DNA of 63,079 nt from Thalassomonas sp. RHCl1 (GCF_947387555.1 NZ_CANDNZ010000025.1:1-63079), one strand, 5' to 3'; shown: positions 18,558 through 26,735, counted from the stretch's first letter. Numbers and translations: made by a program. Notes: a model not told the origin generated them from the letters alone.

Positions 18558-19280
18558 ATGATGGATAAAGGTATAGTAATTTATTGGAATGAAGCTCAAG
18601 AGTTCATTAACTTTGATTGTGATCAACCAGAGACAGTGTCTGATGTTCATGAAACATTTGAAATGTGGGATATAGGAAAAGAATATTCATACAATGTTAG
18701 CCCTGTTGTTAAAAAAATATCAGACGCTACTTTTGAAATAAAAATAAAATATATGGAAGCAACGAACCCCGAACTTTCTGATGAAGATATACCATGGGGT
18801 GAAAGTACAATTTCTATCTCTAAAGGTGACACATCTGGTAATGCTTATTGGAAAGGCGCCCCAGATGTAGGCTACGACGGCGAAGCAAAATGGGTAAGGC
18901 TGGATGTTCCCCTTAAAGGTAATCGTCGTAGAATCACAACTAATAAATTACAAAGAGAACAAGCTCGCTTCCGCAAACTGTTATTAAATGCCGATAATCG
19001 AAAGTGTGTATTAACAGGAGAATCTACAGAGTTTACGTTAGAAGCTGCTCATATAATCCCTGTTTCTGAAGGGGGACCAGACATCCCCCAAAACGGAATA
19101 ATTCTGCGTTCTGACTTACATCGTTTATATGATAATGGTGCCTTTATAATTAAACCAGATGGTTGCATTCAACCAGATTCTGAAAAATTATCTGCTGACT
19201 ATAGAGCGCTTTTAAAATCTAAACGTTTACCTACGAATACGTTCGATCGAGTACAAAAAGCCTTAACAGCAAAGACCTAA
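18558..19280 (+). CDS. HNH endonuclease-family protein
   Basis: A 240-residue protein with tandem ATG codons at 18558 and 18561 and no strong ribosome binding site. The C-terminal ~90 residues form an HNH nuclease fold: EAAHIIPVSEGG (His165), a central QNG (Asn179) and DLHRLYD (His188), as in the restriction-like HNH families. The N-terminal 110 residues do not match anything I recognise and could be a DNA- or target-recognition part. It is AT-rich like the PLA2-like neighbour and separated from it by 239 bases. A role in restriction or phage defence is plausible from the family but not shown; no methylase is next to it. Confidence 0.75.
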   Translation: MMDKGIVIYWNEAQEFINFDCDQPETVSDVHETFEMWDIGKEYSYNVSPVVKKISDATFEIKIKYMEATNPELSDEDIPWGESTISISKGDTSGNAYWKGAPDVGYDGEAKWVRLDVPLKGNRRRITTNKLQREQARFRKLLLNADNRKCVLTGESTEFTLEAAHIIPVSEGGPDIPQNGIILRSDLHRLYDNGAFIIKPDGCIQPDSEKLSADYRALLKSKRLPTNTFDRVQKALTAKT

Positions 19281-19407
19281 TAACATGTCTTGCGACAGAG
19301 CCTCCCAAAATCTATAGGCATGTAATAACACAGTATGTTTGCCCACCTAAATAAAGGTATTTTAAAGTCATTTAGGACTAATAAACTTCCTTCAAATTAA
19401 TTCAAAA

Positions 19408-19448
19408 AAAGACCAATTCCCTATTGATTTAACCGAGAATTGGTCTTT
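19408..19448. terminator. Inverted repeat, probable terminator after the HNH gene
   Basis: Perfect 12-bp arms AAAGACCAATTC (19408-19419) and GAATTGGTCTTT (19437-19448) around a 17-base loop, flanked by A-rich and T-rich runs. It could work in both directions. It abuts the conserved upstream region of the SymE gene. Confidence 0.6.
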
Positions 19449-19625
19449 CATTAATAATACTATCCAACCTTTAAAGGAGGGCACTTATTGCAACAATTCC
19501 CATAAATAAATTGTTGCCATAACAACCGTTACTACCTGCAGTAAAAGTAGTAACTTAAGCCGCAATCCCTGAGTGCGACAACACCCAGAGATTGCTAACC
19601 ACCACGCACTTCAAAGGAGTACGTC
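19449..19625 (+). promoter_or_regulatory. Structured leader of symE copy 1
   Basis: Shares blocks with the leader of the second SymE gene (61520-61690, minus strand): ATTAATARTRCTATCCAA near the far end, an AAAGGAG about 145 bases before the start codon, and the last ~65 bases including the ribosome binding site region. Between the blocks are copy-specific hairpins (GCAACAATT/AATTGTTGC and GTTACTAC/GTAGTAAC). Conservation outside the coding region suggests a structured, regulated 5' UTR. I could not place a convincing sense promoter or LexA box. Confidence 0.55.
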
Positions 19626-19632
19626 ATGGCTG
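19560..19632 (-). ncRNA. Candidate SymR-like antisense RNA (copy 1)
   Basis: On the minus strand, TTTTGC (19667-19662), a 17-base spacer and TATGAT (19644-19639) form a possible sigma-70 promoter inside the first codons of symE. Transcription would start near 19632 and run antisense over the start codon, the ribosome binding site and the leader. It would end at a hairpin with arms at 19590-19582 and 19575-19567. The geometry and ~70-base size match E. coli SymR. The stem pairs fully only on the antisense strand, through G-U wobbles. Candidate only; transcription is not shown. Confidence 0.4.
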
Positions 19633-19910
19633 AATATCATCATACGCCAGAGCCAGGCTCGGCAAAAGCAAAATATCCCATTTATCGGCAACTTACCGTA
19701 CTGGAAACCAACTGCGAGTCGGGCGCAAAAACCCGCGGCATAGGCATTAACTATGTACCGGTAAACCTTGAACCTTGTGTAGTGCTCAGGGGAAAGTGGC
19801 TTCGACGGGCCGGTTTTTCTGTCGGGCAAAAGGTCAGGATTGTTGTCAACCAGGGAGAAATTGTTATCACACCTAAACAGGCTTATTCAAAACTGAAGGC
19901 CGAGGGATAA
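19626..19910 (+). CDS. symE: SymE-family type I toxin (copy 1)
   Basis: A 94-residue protein with AAAGGAGT five bases before the ATG. Its core, VVLRGKWLRRAGFSVGQKV (residues about 54-72) followed by VNQGEIVITP, is the SymE_toxin family, which has an AbrB-like swapped-hairpin fold. In E. coli SymE is an SOS-induced toxin repressed by the cis-antisense RNA SymR; it acts on nucleic acids. A paralogue with the same start (MA-YHHT) and leader lies at 61223-61519 on the other strand. A candidate antisense RNA overlaps the start. No clear LexA box was found upstream, so SOS control is uncertain here. Confidence 0.85.
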   Translation: MAEYHHTPEPGSAKAKYPIYRQLTVLETNCESGAKTRGIGINYVPVNLEPCVVLRGKWLRRAGFSVGQKVRIVVNQGEIVITPKQAYSKLKAEG

Positions 19911-19942
19911 AACCCGAGGCTGTTATCAATAAGTCATAAGCT

Positions 19943-19976
19943 AAGCTGCTGTACTTAAAAACGAGCGCAGCAGCTT
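19943..19976 (+). terminator. Hairpin after symE copy 1
   Basis: Perfect 9-bp arms AAGCTGCTG and CAGCAGCTT with a 16-base loop, 33 bases after the SymE stop. Only a short T stretch follows, so termination is probable rather than certain. Confidence 0.45.
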
Positions 19977-20006
19977 TACAACATTTCTAAAAACCAGGCA
20001 CTTTGC

Positions 20007-20213
20007 CTATGGCTCAAAAGCCCCCTTTGGATGGCAAGTTATACCACGGGCAGTATGGCAGAAACCAGAGTACCACCTGCTGCATTCTTCGTCGCCGGCC
20101 GCTACGCATTGCCGGCACCAGTTATCACAGATACTGGCTGACGGTACAGCCCAGGCACCGGCAGATACGCCAATAGCCAAAGCAAAAACGGCTTTTTTAA
20201 ATTTGTTATTCAT
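20007..20213 (-). CDS. Small Cys-rich secreted peptide
   Basis: A 68-residue protein with a strong ribosome binding site (AAGGAGA) seven bases upstream of the ATG, which argues it is real. Residues 1-23 form a classical signal peptide (KKAVFALAIGVSAGAWA, then VPS). The mature part of about 45 residues has six cysteines (SICDNWCRQC, EEC, GFC, ITC), enough for three disulfides. I do not recognise a family. Size and cysteine pattern would fit a bacteriocin-like, inhibitor or metal-binding peptide, but this is a guess. It stands alone between the SymE gene and the siderophore receptor, on the opposite strand to both. Confidence 0.7.
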   Translation of the reverse strand: MNNKFKKAVFALAIGVSAGAWAVPSASICDNWCRQCVAAGDEECSRWYSGFCHTARGITCHPKGAFEP

Positions 20214-20577
20214 GCTTTCTCCTTATTGTTTTAATGAACCTTCCTCGTGGCTCCAAACCTGTCGATTGTCAGTTATCAGCACAACCTCATAATCTGAAAC
20301 GACGACAAAAAAAGCCTAGTCAAACAATGCTGCAAAGTACAGACATCGTTTACAAAAATATAACAACCTATATTTACCGGCAAAAAGAGATAAAAAACCA
20401 GAATTAAGCTGACAACCAGAGACTATGCCAGCCAGTGGATTTAACGGCACAACACAGCCAAACAACAGAATTAACCGACAAGAGAACTGCTTGCTTTTAA
20501 AGCGACATCGTACTAACTCGCTCATTATATTTGATATTTACTCTGGCATTCGTTTGCCATTGCATGATAACATAAAC
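20214..20577. other. Intergenic region between divergent genes
   Basis: Holds the promoter regions of the Cys-rich peptide (minus) and of the TonB-dependent receptor (plus). Apart from the Fur box just downstream I see no gene or RNA. Confidence 0.5.
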
Positions 20578-20596
20578 AAGAATTATTATCATTATC
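20578..20596 (+). promoter_or_regulatory. Fur box upstream of the TonB-dependent receptor
   Basis: The sequence AGAATTATTATCATTATC, read on the other strand as GATAATGATAATAATTCT, matches most of the 19-bp Fur consensus (GATAATGATAATCATTATC). It ends 24 bases before the receptor ATG, so iron repression of the receptor is likely. Confidence 0.75.
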
Positions 20597-20619
20597 GTCT
20601 TTAGCAAAGGTATTTTTAG

Positions 20620-22863
20620 ATGAAAACTAGCCGTCTGGCACTTGCTGTTCAAGCAGGTTTACTTAGCTCTTTCGCCCTGATCAGTTCTGTACATGCCAAT
20701 ACAGACAGTGAAGATCACGCCATAGAAACCATCATAGTTTCAGGACAAAAAATTCAACGTACAGCACAAGAAACCAAAGAGAGTGTCGCGGTTTTCACCG
20801 CCAGCGATCTTCAGGAAATGCCTTTGTTTGAATTCGAAGATGTTTTCCAGTTATCAGCCAATACCTTTGAAATCAATGGCGGCGAAAATTTTGGTCTGCG
20901 TGGTATCACCCAAAGTTCAACCTCAACCGGCGGCGGCAGGGGTGAACTGGGCAGCTTATATATCGACGGCGTCGCCTATACCGGCTATGCCACCCGCTTC
21001 GGCTCAAAGAATCTATGGGACCTGGAGCAAATAGAAATTCTGCGTGGCCCTCAGTCTACCAGTGTCGGACGTAATGCCCTTATCGGTGCCATCGTTGTAC
21101 AAACTAAAAGACCTGAGTTAGGGGAAACTGCAGGCGCCTTTGCCACTAAATTAGGCAATTACGGCCAAACTGACTTCAGCGGTATGTTCAATGTACCCAT
21201 CACCGACAACTCAGCACTGCGCATCACAGCAGACTCTACCCGCAGCGACGGATTCATGAAAAATACCACGCGCGACGATGATGAATACGACGCCCGTAAA
21301 ACCGATAATATCCGTGCACAATACCTGGTGGAATTTTCCGAAGACTTTACCGCCAACATGATGTTGCAGTATACGGAAACCGAAAGAGGCCAGGACCTTT
21401 ACGTGGTCAGCGATGACGATGAGGCAGAAGACAGAAGAAGCACGGCAAACCTGGATTCCTTTGAAAACTATGACGCCTTTGCCGCTTCCCTACACCTGGA
21501 CTATATCATCAGTGATAGCTTGAGCCTGTCCTCGGTGACTTCTTTCATCGACGGCGACTATGAGCGCTTTAATGATTCCGACCAAACCGCAGAAGGAGAC
21601 ACTGCCCACGTCGCCCGGGAAACCGACGATAAAAACTGGTCGCAAGAACTACGTTTATCATACGAGTCCGATAACTTAAAAGGTGTTGCCGGTATCTATG
21701 TTACCGAGGTCGAGCAAGAGCAAATGACCACTTCACTGACTAATATCAGCCCGGCCTATGTTGGCGTACCCGCAACCTTACAGCCCTTCTACCCGGAACT
21801 TATCGGTGTCAACCGGGTACAGCCGTTTGAGCAAAAGATCACCAACATTGCCTTCTTTACCGAATGGGATTACCAGATTAGCGATCAACTGACCTTGTCT
21901 GCCGGTTTCAGGTATGACCGTGAAGAGCAGGACGTACTGAACAATGCAAGCAATGAATTGGCTGCCGGCACCAGCTTACCGGATCCGACAGAGGCAGGCG
22001 CATTGGCCGAGCAGATGCAGCCGGGCTTAGGCGCACTGGTAGCAGGCGGTATCACCCAGGTTAATGCTTTACTGATGAGCCAGCTCAGTGCCACTAACTT
22101 TGATGAAGTCAGCAATGACTACAATGCCTTCTTACCTCAGGTAGGCGCCAGCTATGCCGTAAATGACGATGTTATGCTCAGCTTATTCTACAAGCGCGGT
22201 TACCGTGCCGGCGGTGTTGACGTAAACCTGTTTGGTGAAGCCAGCGAATATGATCCTGAATACCTGGATAACTACGAGTTTTCGGTACGTTCTTCACTAC
22301 TCGATAATAAACTGATCTTAAATGCCAACTTCTATTACGGCGACTGGAGCGAGCAGCAAATCAGCCTGTGTCAGGAAGGCAGCACGGATAACTGTGTATT
22401 AGAAAATGCCGGTGAATCCCGCATCTATGGCGCCGAAATCGAAGCCAGATACAACCCGACCCAGGATGTGATGCTTTTTGCCAACCTGGGCCTATCTGAC
22501 ACTAAGTTTACCGAATACGACAGCGACACTGCCGGCGACTTAACCGGTAAGACCTTCGCCCTTTCTCCAGACACAACTTTTGCCATGGGTGGCCGGATAA
22601 TGGCGACTGAAGAGATCTATTTCAGCGCCAATGCCAACTATCAGTCAAGCGTTTATGCCGACACGCAAAACAACAACAGGCTGGAAAGCCGGATCTTGTT
22701 TAATGTCAGCACCGGCTATTACGGTGACAACTACGATGTTGAGCTTTACGTCAACAACCTGTTCGACGACTTTTACCTAAACTTTAATGCCGGAGGCGAT
22801 AACCCTATCGTACGCGCCGGTGCGCCAAGAGAGTTCGGCGTGAAGTTAAACTATAGCTTCTAA
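20620..22863 (+). CDS. TonB-dependent ferric-siderophore receptor
   Basis: A 747-residue outer membrane receptor. Signal peptide residues 1-26 (ends VHA), then a TonB-box-like IETIIVSGQ (about 35-43), a plug domain (about 50-160 with LRGITQS, YIDGVAYTG, EILRGPQSTSVGRNALIGAI) and a 22-strand-type beta barrel ending in GVKLNYSF with the terminal aromatic residue. Closest in feel to siderophore receptors of the FyuA/pesticin-receptor group; the ligand cannot be read from sequence. A Fur box lies just upstream and a strong terminator just downstream. Its position near the NRPS/exporter genes and the PepSY reductase operon suggests it imports the ferric form of the locus's own siderophore. Confidence 0.92.
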   Translation: MKTSRLALAVQAGLLSSFALISSVHANTDSEDHAIETIIVSGQKIQRTAQETKESVAVFTASDLQEMPLFEFEDVFQLSANTFEINGGENFGLRGITQSSTSTGGGRGELGSLYIDGVAYTGYATRFGSKNLWDLEQIEILRGPQSTSVGRNALIGAIVVQTKRPELGETAGAFATKLGNYGQTDFSGMFNVPITDNSALRITADSTRSDGFMKNTTRDDDEYDARKTDNIRAQYLVEFSEDFTANMMLQYTETERGQDLYVVSDDDEAEDRRSTANLDSFENYDAFAASLHLDYIISDSLSLSSVTSFIDGDYERFNDSDQTAEGDTAHVARETDDKNWSQELRLSYESDNLKGVAGIYVTEVEQEQMTTSLTNISPAYVGVPATLQPFYPELIGVNRVQPFEQKITNIAFFTEWDYQISDQLTLSAGFRYDREEQDVLNNASNELAAGTSLPDPTEAGALAEQMQPGLGALVAGGITQVNALLMSQLSATNFDEVSNDYNAFLPQVGASYAVNDDVMLSLFYKRGYRAGGVDVNLFGEASEYDPEYLDNYEFSVRSSLLDNKLILNANFYYGDWSEQQISLCQEGSTDNCVLENAGESRIYGAEIEARYNPTQDVMLFANLGLSDTKFTEYDSDTAGDLTGKTFALSPDTTFAMGGRIMATEEIYFSANANYQSSVYADTQNNNRLESRILFNVSTGYYGDNYDVELYVNNLFDDFYLNFNAGGDNPIVRAGAPREFGVKLNYSF

Positions 22864-22911
22864 TCACTCCTTGCGATAAAGCAGCAGTACAGCCCTTAGT
22901 GGCTTAATCAT

Positions 22912-22949
22912 AAAAAACGGGCTAATCCACAGGATCAGCCCGTTTTTTT
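22912..22949 (+). terminator. Intrinsic terminator after the receptor gene
   Basis: Stem CGGGCT-A-ATCC / GGAT-C-AGCCCG with a 3-base loop, preceded by six A and followed by seven T. It can act in both directions. Confidence 0.9.
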
Positions 22950-23280
22950 ACCTTCAAACAGACCATCCTGACCGGCTTTACAACAGCCGCCCCTGGTATT
23001 AACAAGCTCATTATCTTGCAAAAAACACCTGATGAACGGCTTTTAATAACGCTTGCCATCAGCTTGCCCCCCAAACAAAAACAGCGATTAAAAAGGCTGG
23101 TATTGCTGAGTATGTAGACAATATTTATCGGCCAGCTCAACCCGGTAAGTAAAGCTGACAAGCATTTGCTTAGCAAGGCAGGATGAGCATCATAAAGCTG
23201 GCTTTTACCCTGAAATGCATTCTCAGGCGCTAATAACAATGTAGAATTATCGCTGCTTGGCAGAAGGAAGAAGAAAATGA
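22950..23280. other. Non-coding region between convergent genes
   Basis: Lies between two terminators. A minus-strand open frame (22922-23539) crosses both terminators and the end of the PepSY gene, and I treat it as spurious. Nothing else recognised. Confidence 0.6.
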
Positions 23281-23308
23281 AAAAGCCGGACAAATATGCC
23301 CGGCTTTT
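23281..23308 (-). terminator. Intrinsic terminator of the PepSY operon
   Basis: Arms AAAAGCCGG and CCGGCTTTT around a 10-base loop, about 45 bases after the PepSY stop. On the minus strand the stem runs into TTTTTC. Confidence 0.8.
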
Positions 23309-23352
23309 CAGAAAAGAACTGCCGGAAGGAATACCGGCAGAAAAGCACTTTG

Positions 23353-24951
23353 TTAAGACAAGAGTTTCCCTGCTTCCTGCCCAGGAGCATCCTGTGGCGA
23401 TACTTGCCCTTTCTTGGCCACTAACAAGTGCCCGCCCCACAAAAAAGCCAGAGCCAATATCAACATGCCCAACTGCAGGCCAAGTACAGAGCCGTAACCG
23501 CCCTGCCATAAGGTCAGCAGCTTGGCACCAAACATCCACCAGTCGGCGCCGATAACCATGAAGAACAGCAATGCCGTCAATTGCAACAAACGGCCGATAT
23601 ATTGTTTTTTCGCCGAAGCAAAAAAGACCGACACACTCACCAGAAAAATCACCGCAACAAAAATGTTTGCCAGGTAATCTCCCCGCCCTGCCATAGGCAC
23701 AGGCAATACCCTTTCTGCTAAAAAGGCTGCGGCCGTGGCCATTACAGTGCCGCCAAAAATACCTATGGTCAGATTAGTGACAGCCTTTATTACCGGCTTA
23801 GCAACTTGCTGCTGGCGCCGGGCTTTGTCCAGCCACATCATATTGCCGGTGACTATCATGGCGCATACCGCGATACCGAGAATAAAATAAAGAATGCGTA
23901 AATCCACACCGGCAAAGTTACCAAAATGCAAGGTCGCAAGCACATCCTTGCCCCTTCTGAGTACGTTATAATTTTCAATATCGCTGTGGCTGATCAGCTC
24001 ATTGTTTTCCAGGCGATAAAAGGTTTCTATGCGCTGGCCGAAGTAACGCGGATCCATGCCGGTAAGCTGGAGTGCCGCCTTGCTGTCGCCGTAATTATAA
24101 AAGGCCGCCCTGACAATGCCCTTTTCAGGTACCTGTCTTGCCTGCTCAATCAGGACAAAGGCAGCAGACATGTCTAAACTTTGCTGCGCAGGTTTTTCGT
24201 TATAACGGGTATATCCGGCATCCTGAAGTAAAGCCTTTTGATCACCCTGATATAAAAAGACCGCAAAAGACGCCTGATAAATAATGGCAATGTTAAAAAT
24301 CAATCCGCTCAGGGCAAGCATAGCGGTGAAAGGTAAAGTAAATACCCCGACGACATTATGCATATCCAGCAACTTATCTTTGCGGCGGTTGTCGCCGCGA
24401 TACTGGAAAAAGTTCTTAAACAGCTTTTTTCCCTGGATAAAAATACCGGAGACAATAGCGAAGAAGAAAAACAAGGTCACCACCCCCACCAACTCAGTGC
24501 CGCCGGGCAGGTTAAGATCATAATGCAGGCGGTAGAGGAAATCAGCCAGTCGGAACTGATTATATTGCCCGATAACTTCCCCCGTTTTCGGGTTTATCAC
24601 TAACCTTTGCTGTTCGCTGCCGGTATTGTCGTCACCGTTAAAGGCATAAAAATACAAGCGGTAATAGGGATAGTGATCATTGGGCATATAAACCGTCATA
24701 CGCTCTTGTTCATCCAAGCGATAGTCGGCCAGGGCATTTTCAATCACCTGCTGCAACGGCTTATCCGCTGCCGACAGCTCGACCGGGTAATGAGGCACGG
24801 TTGACCACTGCTTGATTTCTTCAAAAAACAGGGTGACAGACCCGGCCCAGAAGATAATAAATAATAATGATGAGATGATAAGACCCAGCCAGCTGTGGGC
24901 CTGGGTAAGATTTTTAATCAGCTTATGTTTCGGCTGTGTTTTACTGCTCAT
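23353..24951 (-). CDS. PepSY-associated TM protein, ferric-siderophore reductase-like
   Basis: A 532-residue inner membrane protein. An N-terminal span (about 20-42: WLGLIISSLLFIIFWAGSVTLFF) is followed by a periplasmic part with PepSY character (RLVINPKTGEVIGQYNQFR around 130-148), a second pair of spans (around 160-220), a second periplasmic section (to about 345) and five C-terminal spans. Architecture and the HSWLGL and FTLPFTAMLALSG sequences match the PepSY_TM family, which includes FoxB, PiuB and FpvG, membrane proteins that help reduce ferric siderophores. It is the last gene of a three-gene Fur-box operon; its ATG comes 2 bases after the previous stop. Reduction of the locus's siderophore is inference. 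Confidence 0.85.
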   Translation of the reverse strand: MSSKTQPKHKLIKNLTQAHSWLGLIISSLLFIIFWAGSVTLFFEEIKQWSTVPHYPVELSAADKPLQQVIENALADYRLDEQERMTVYMPNDHYPYYRLYFYAFNGDDNTGSEQQRLVINPKTGEVIGQYNQFRLADFLYRLHYDLNLPGGTELVGVVTLFFFFAIVSGIFIQGKKLFKNFFQYRGDNRRKDKLLDMHNVVGVFTLPFTAMLALSGLIFNIAIIYQASFAVFLYQGDQKALLQDAGYTRYNEKPAQQSLDMSAAFVLIEQARQVPEKGIVRAAFYNYGDSKAALQLTGMDPRYFGQRIETFYRLENNELISHSDIENYNVLRRGKDVLATLHFGNFAGVDLRILYFILGIAVCAMIVTGNMMWLDKARRQQQVAKPVIKAVTNLTIGIFGGTVMATAAAFLAERVLPVPMAGRGDYLANIFVAVIFLVSVSVFFASAKKQYIGRLLQLTALLFFMVIGADWWMFGAKLLTLWQGGYGSVLGLQLGMLILALAFLWGGHLLVAKKGQVSPQDAPGQEAGKLLS

Positions 24952-24953
24952 AT

Positions 24954-25208
24954 TTAACCGGCTACAAAGAAATAAACATTAACGGCGCCCGACGCCAACA
25001 AGGCTTTGCTACAACCCCACAGTGCCGCCCTGGCGCTGTTGCGGCTATAGCAATAAATCATCACCGCCACCCAGAGACAAAAGCCCGATATCAGGCCAAT
25101 CAATAACCTTATGTCCACTGCAAGGGGCAGCAAATGGTTCAGGTTCAACATCAGACTGATGGATAAAATGATCCCGAAAAAAAAAGCCGTAAAAGATTTA
25201 GGCCACAT
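24954..25208 (-). CDS. Small membrane protein, DUF3649-like
   Basis: An 84-residue protein with three probable membrane spans (SFTAFFFGIILSISLMLNL, LLIGLISGFCLWVAVMIYC, ALLASGAVNVYFFVAG). It overlaps the upstream gene by 11 bases and ends 2 bases before the PepSY gene. Short membrane proteins of this kind (DUF3649/DUF3325 types) accompany PepSY_TM proteins in siderophore loci, as FpvH/FpvJ/FpvK do with FpvG in Pseudomonas. The exact family is assigned from memory of size and context, so moderate confidence. Confidence 0.7.
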   Translation of the reverse strand: MWPKSFTAFFFGIILSISLMLNLNHLLPLAVDIRLLIGLISGFCLWVAVMIYCYSRNSARAALWGCSKALLASGAVNVYFFVAG

Positions 25209-25557
25209 GGTATGAGCCCGTCATGGCAATTAGCGAAAAGAAAGCTATGCCTAAAGAAGACACCAGCACCAGGCGTTTTTCAATATGAGATGAAACCAGG
25301 GCCAGGCGTTTGCTGATATGAGGAGACACCAGCACTAAGGTAGTCCACATGCACATGACAGCAGCCAAAATAAAGATTGAAGCCACCAGGTAACCTTGTT
25401 GCTGTGCCATCTGACCTAAAGCCCAGACAAGCGCCAGCACAAAGCCGGACCAGCCCAGGGCTTTGGGTAAAGGCTTATCTATCAGTTGTTGTTTCGGAGA
25501 AGAAAGATAAGGAAGCAGGCACCCCACCCACAACAGAGAAATACTCAAGAACGACAT
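25198..25557 (-). CDS. Small membrane protein, DUF3325-like
   Basis: A 119-residue protein with three or four hydrophobic spans (FLSISLLWVGCLLPYL, WSGFVLALVWALGQM, GYLVASIFILAAVMCMWTTLVLV, LGIAFFSLIAMTG). A longer frame begins at 25623, but that would put the Fur box inside the coding sequence, so I place the start at 25557 (MSFLSI); the ribosome binding site is weak. It is first gene of the Fur-box operon with the DUF3649-like and PepSY proteins. A pair of near-identical short stretches, LVSPHISKRLALVSSHIEKRL, looks like a small internal duplication. Probable accessory subunit of the siderophore reductase. Confidence 0.65.
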   Translation of the reverse strand: MSFLSISLLWVGCLLPYLSSPKQQLIDKPLPKALGWSGFVLALVWALGQMAQQQGYLVASIFILAAVMCMWTTLVLVSPHISKRLALVSSHIEKRLVLVSSLGIAFFSLIAMTGSYHVA

Positions 25558-25579
25558 AACAGGCCCCGACCAATACGTT

Positions 25580-25606
25580 AATAATAATGATTTGCATTTA
25601 TTATCG
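25580..25606 (-). promoter_or_regulatory. Fur box upstream of the PepSY operon
   Basis: The minus strand reads CGATAATAAATGCAAATCATT then ATTATT, an imperfect palindrome with the GATAAT and ATTAT half-sites of Fur sites. It lies 23-49 bases before the start at 25557. Fits iron repression of the reductase operon. Confidence 0.6.
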
Positions 25607-25713
25607 TAAAAAGCCGGGTACAAAACAAGCGTTTAAAGCAGAATTTACAAATTAATCAAGCATTTCAAACGATAATCTTAACCGTGAAATATCGACTGGC
25701 TGCCGGCAGCGGG

Positions 25714-25739
25714 GCTGACAGCAGCAAGCAACTGTCAGC
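25714..25739 (-). terminator. Weak hairpin after the GlyGly-CTERM gene
   Basis: Perfect 8-bp arms GCTGACAG / CTGTCAGC with a 10-base loop, 10 bases past the stop, without a T run. Confidence 0.35.
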
Positions 25740-25749
25740 TTACCCTTGA

Positions 25750-26550
25750 TTATTCCCTTGCTATCGACAGGTAACGGCGCACCACCAGCAGCACAGCACC
25801 GGCGAACAATAATCCCCAGGAAAAACTGCCGCCATGATCATGGTCATCCTCATACACCACGATCACCTCAACGGCATCATAAGTGGCATCTTCCAGCGGC
25901 AGGGCATATAAGGCATTGTTATCATCCGAACTGTACGTGGCCACCACTTCATCAAAGCCGGGTTCGTAAAGATCGATCAAAATATCATAATGATCACTGG
26001 GGAAACCTTCCACCAGGCTGGAGTTTACCTCGTACTGATCCTCACTGCTGTCGCCAACTATGGTAAACACGTCTGTGGTGAAGTGGTGCAACCAGGGACC
26101 GCCATCCCGGCTCAGGTAAATTTCTGCATAGACCTCGGCCACCCCGGAGTCTACGTCGGCATCAAACACCAAAGTAAACTCCCTGAAATAGCCGTCCTCG
26201 TCGATATCCCGCGCCAGCTCAGTGCTGGCGTCAAAAATGGCAAAATCATGCAGAAGAATATTCGAGTTCAGCGCCGTTACCCCGCCGCTTGTCCCTTTCG
26301 CCCCCCTGAGTTTGTTGGTGGCGGTATTTTTGCCCTTAAGCACTTTGCTGTCGGCATTGCCCTCGGCGGCCAGCATTTTACCGCTGCTATAAGATACCCG
26401 GCCCTTTTCTTGAGTTGCCGTTTCTGCCGCCACAGCCTGCGTGGCAAAAACCAGGTTAATGCAGGCCAGGGCAACCAGCAGGTAAACAAAAAACCAAAGG
26501 TAGCCGGAGAATATAGACTTTTTCGTGCGCATCTTTTTTATATCGGTCAT
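25750..26550 (-). CDS. Choice-of-anchor-H type protein with GlyGly-CTERM anchor
   Basis: A 266-residue exported protein. The ATG at 26550 is preferred to a TTG at 26592 because AGGAAG lies 8 bases before it. Residues about 12-42 form a long signal peptide (ends TQAVAAE). The mature part contains an acidic beta-rich domain with DIDEDGYFREFTLVFDADVD (single-strand text, residues about 115-135), characteristic of the choice-of-anchor H group. The C-terminus DHGGSFSWGLLFAGAVLLVV followed by RR is a GlyGly-CTERM signal, processed by rhombosortase in other gammaproteobacteria. No rhombosortase gene is in the window. Probable surface protein of unknown function; divergent from the signalling operon that follows. 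Confidence 0.7.
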   Translation of the reverse strand: MTDIKKMRTKKSIFSGYLWFFVYLLVALACINLVFATQAVAAETATQEKGRVSYSSGKMLAAEGNADSKVLKGKNTATNKLRGAKGTSGGVTALNSNILLHDFAIFDASTELARDIDEDGYFREFTLVFDADVDSGVAEVYAEIYLSRDGGPWLHHFTTDVFTIVGDSSEDQYEVNSSLVEGFPSDHYDILIDLYEPGFDEVVATYSSDDNNALYALPLEDATYDAVEVIVVYEDDHDHGGSFSWGLLFAGAVLLVVRRYLSIARE

Positions 26551-26735
26551 TTTTTCTTCCTGATTTATCAACTTATGTCCATTTAACCTCAACTAAACTG
26601 AACGCAAGCTGAATTGACCTCGAACAATTAACATTTCCGGTAATTATTTCCCGCCATTGCCCGGGCGAAATTTTTCCCCCTGACTATACTTAGCGCTAAA
26701 CGCTTATTAACAATAACAATTGTCTCCCCGTTAAC

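Noticed and set aside
18558-19280. HNH gene considered as a group I/II intron or homing endonuclease
   Set aside because: No interrupted gene around it and no intron-like structure; it has its own intergenic regions.
19449-19625. LexA (SOS) box before symE
   Set aside because: I looked for CTGT-N8-ACAG-like sites in both symE leaders and saw none convincing, so SOS control was not annotated.
22922-23539. 205-codon minus-strand open frame downstream of the receptor
   Set aside because: It crosses two clear intrinsic terminators and overlaps the end of the PepSY gene in another frame; no ribosome binding site.
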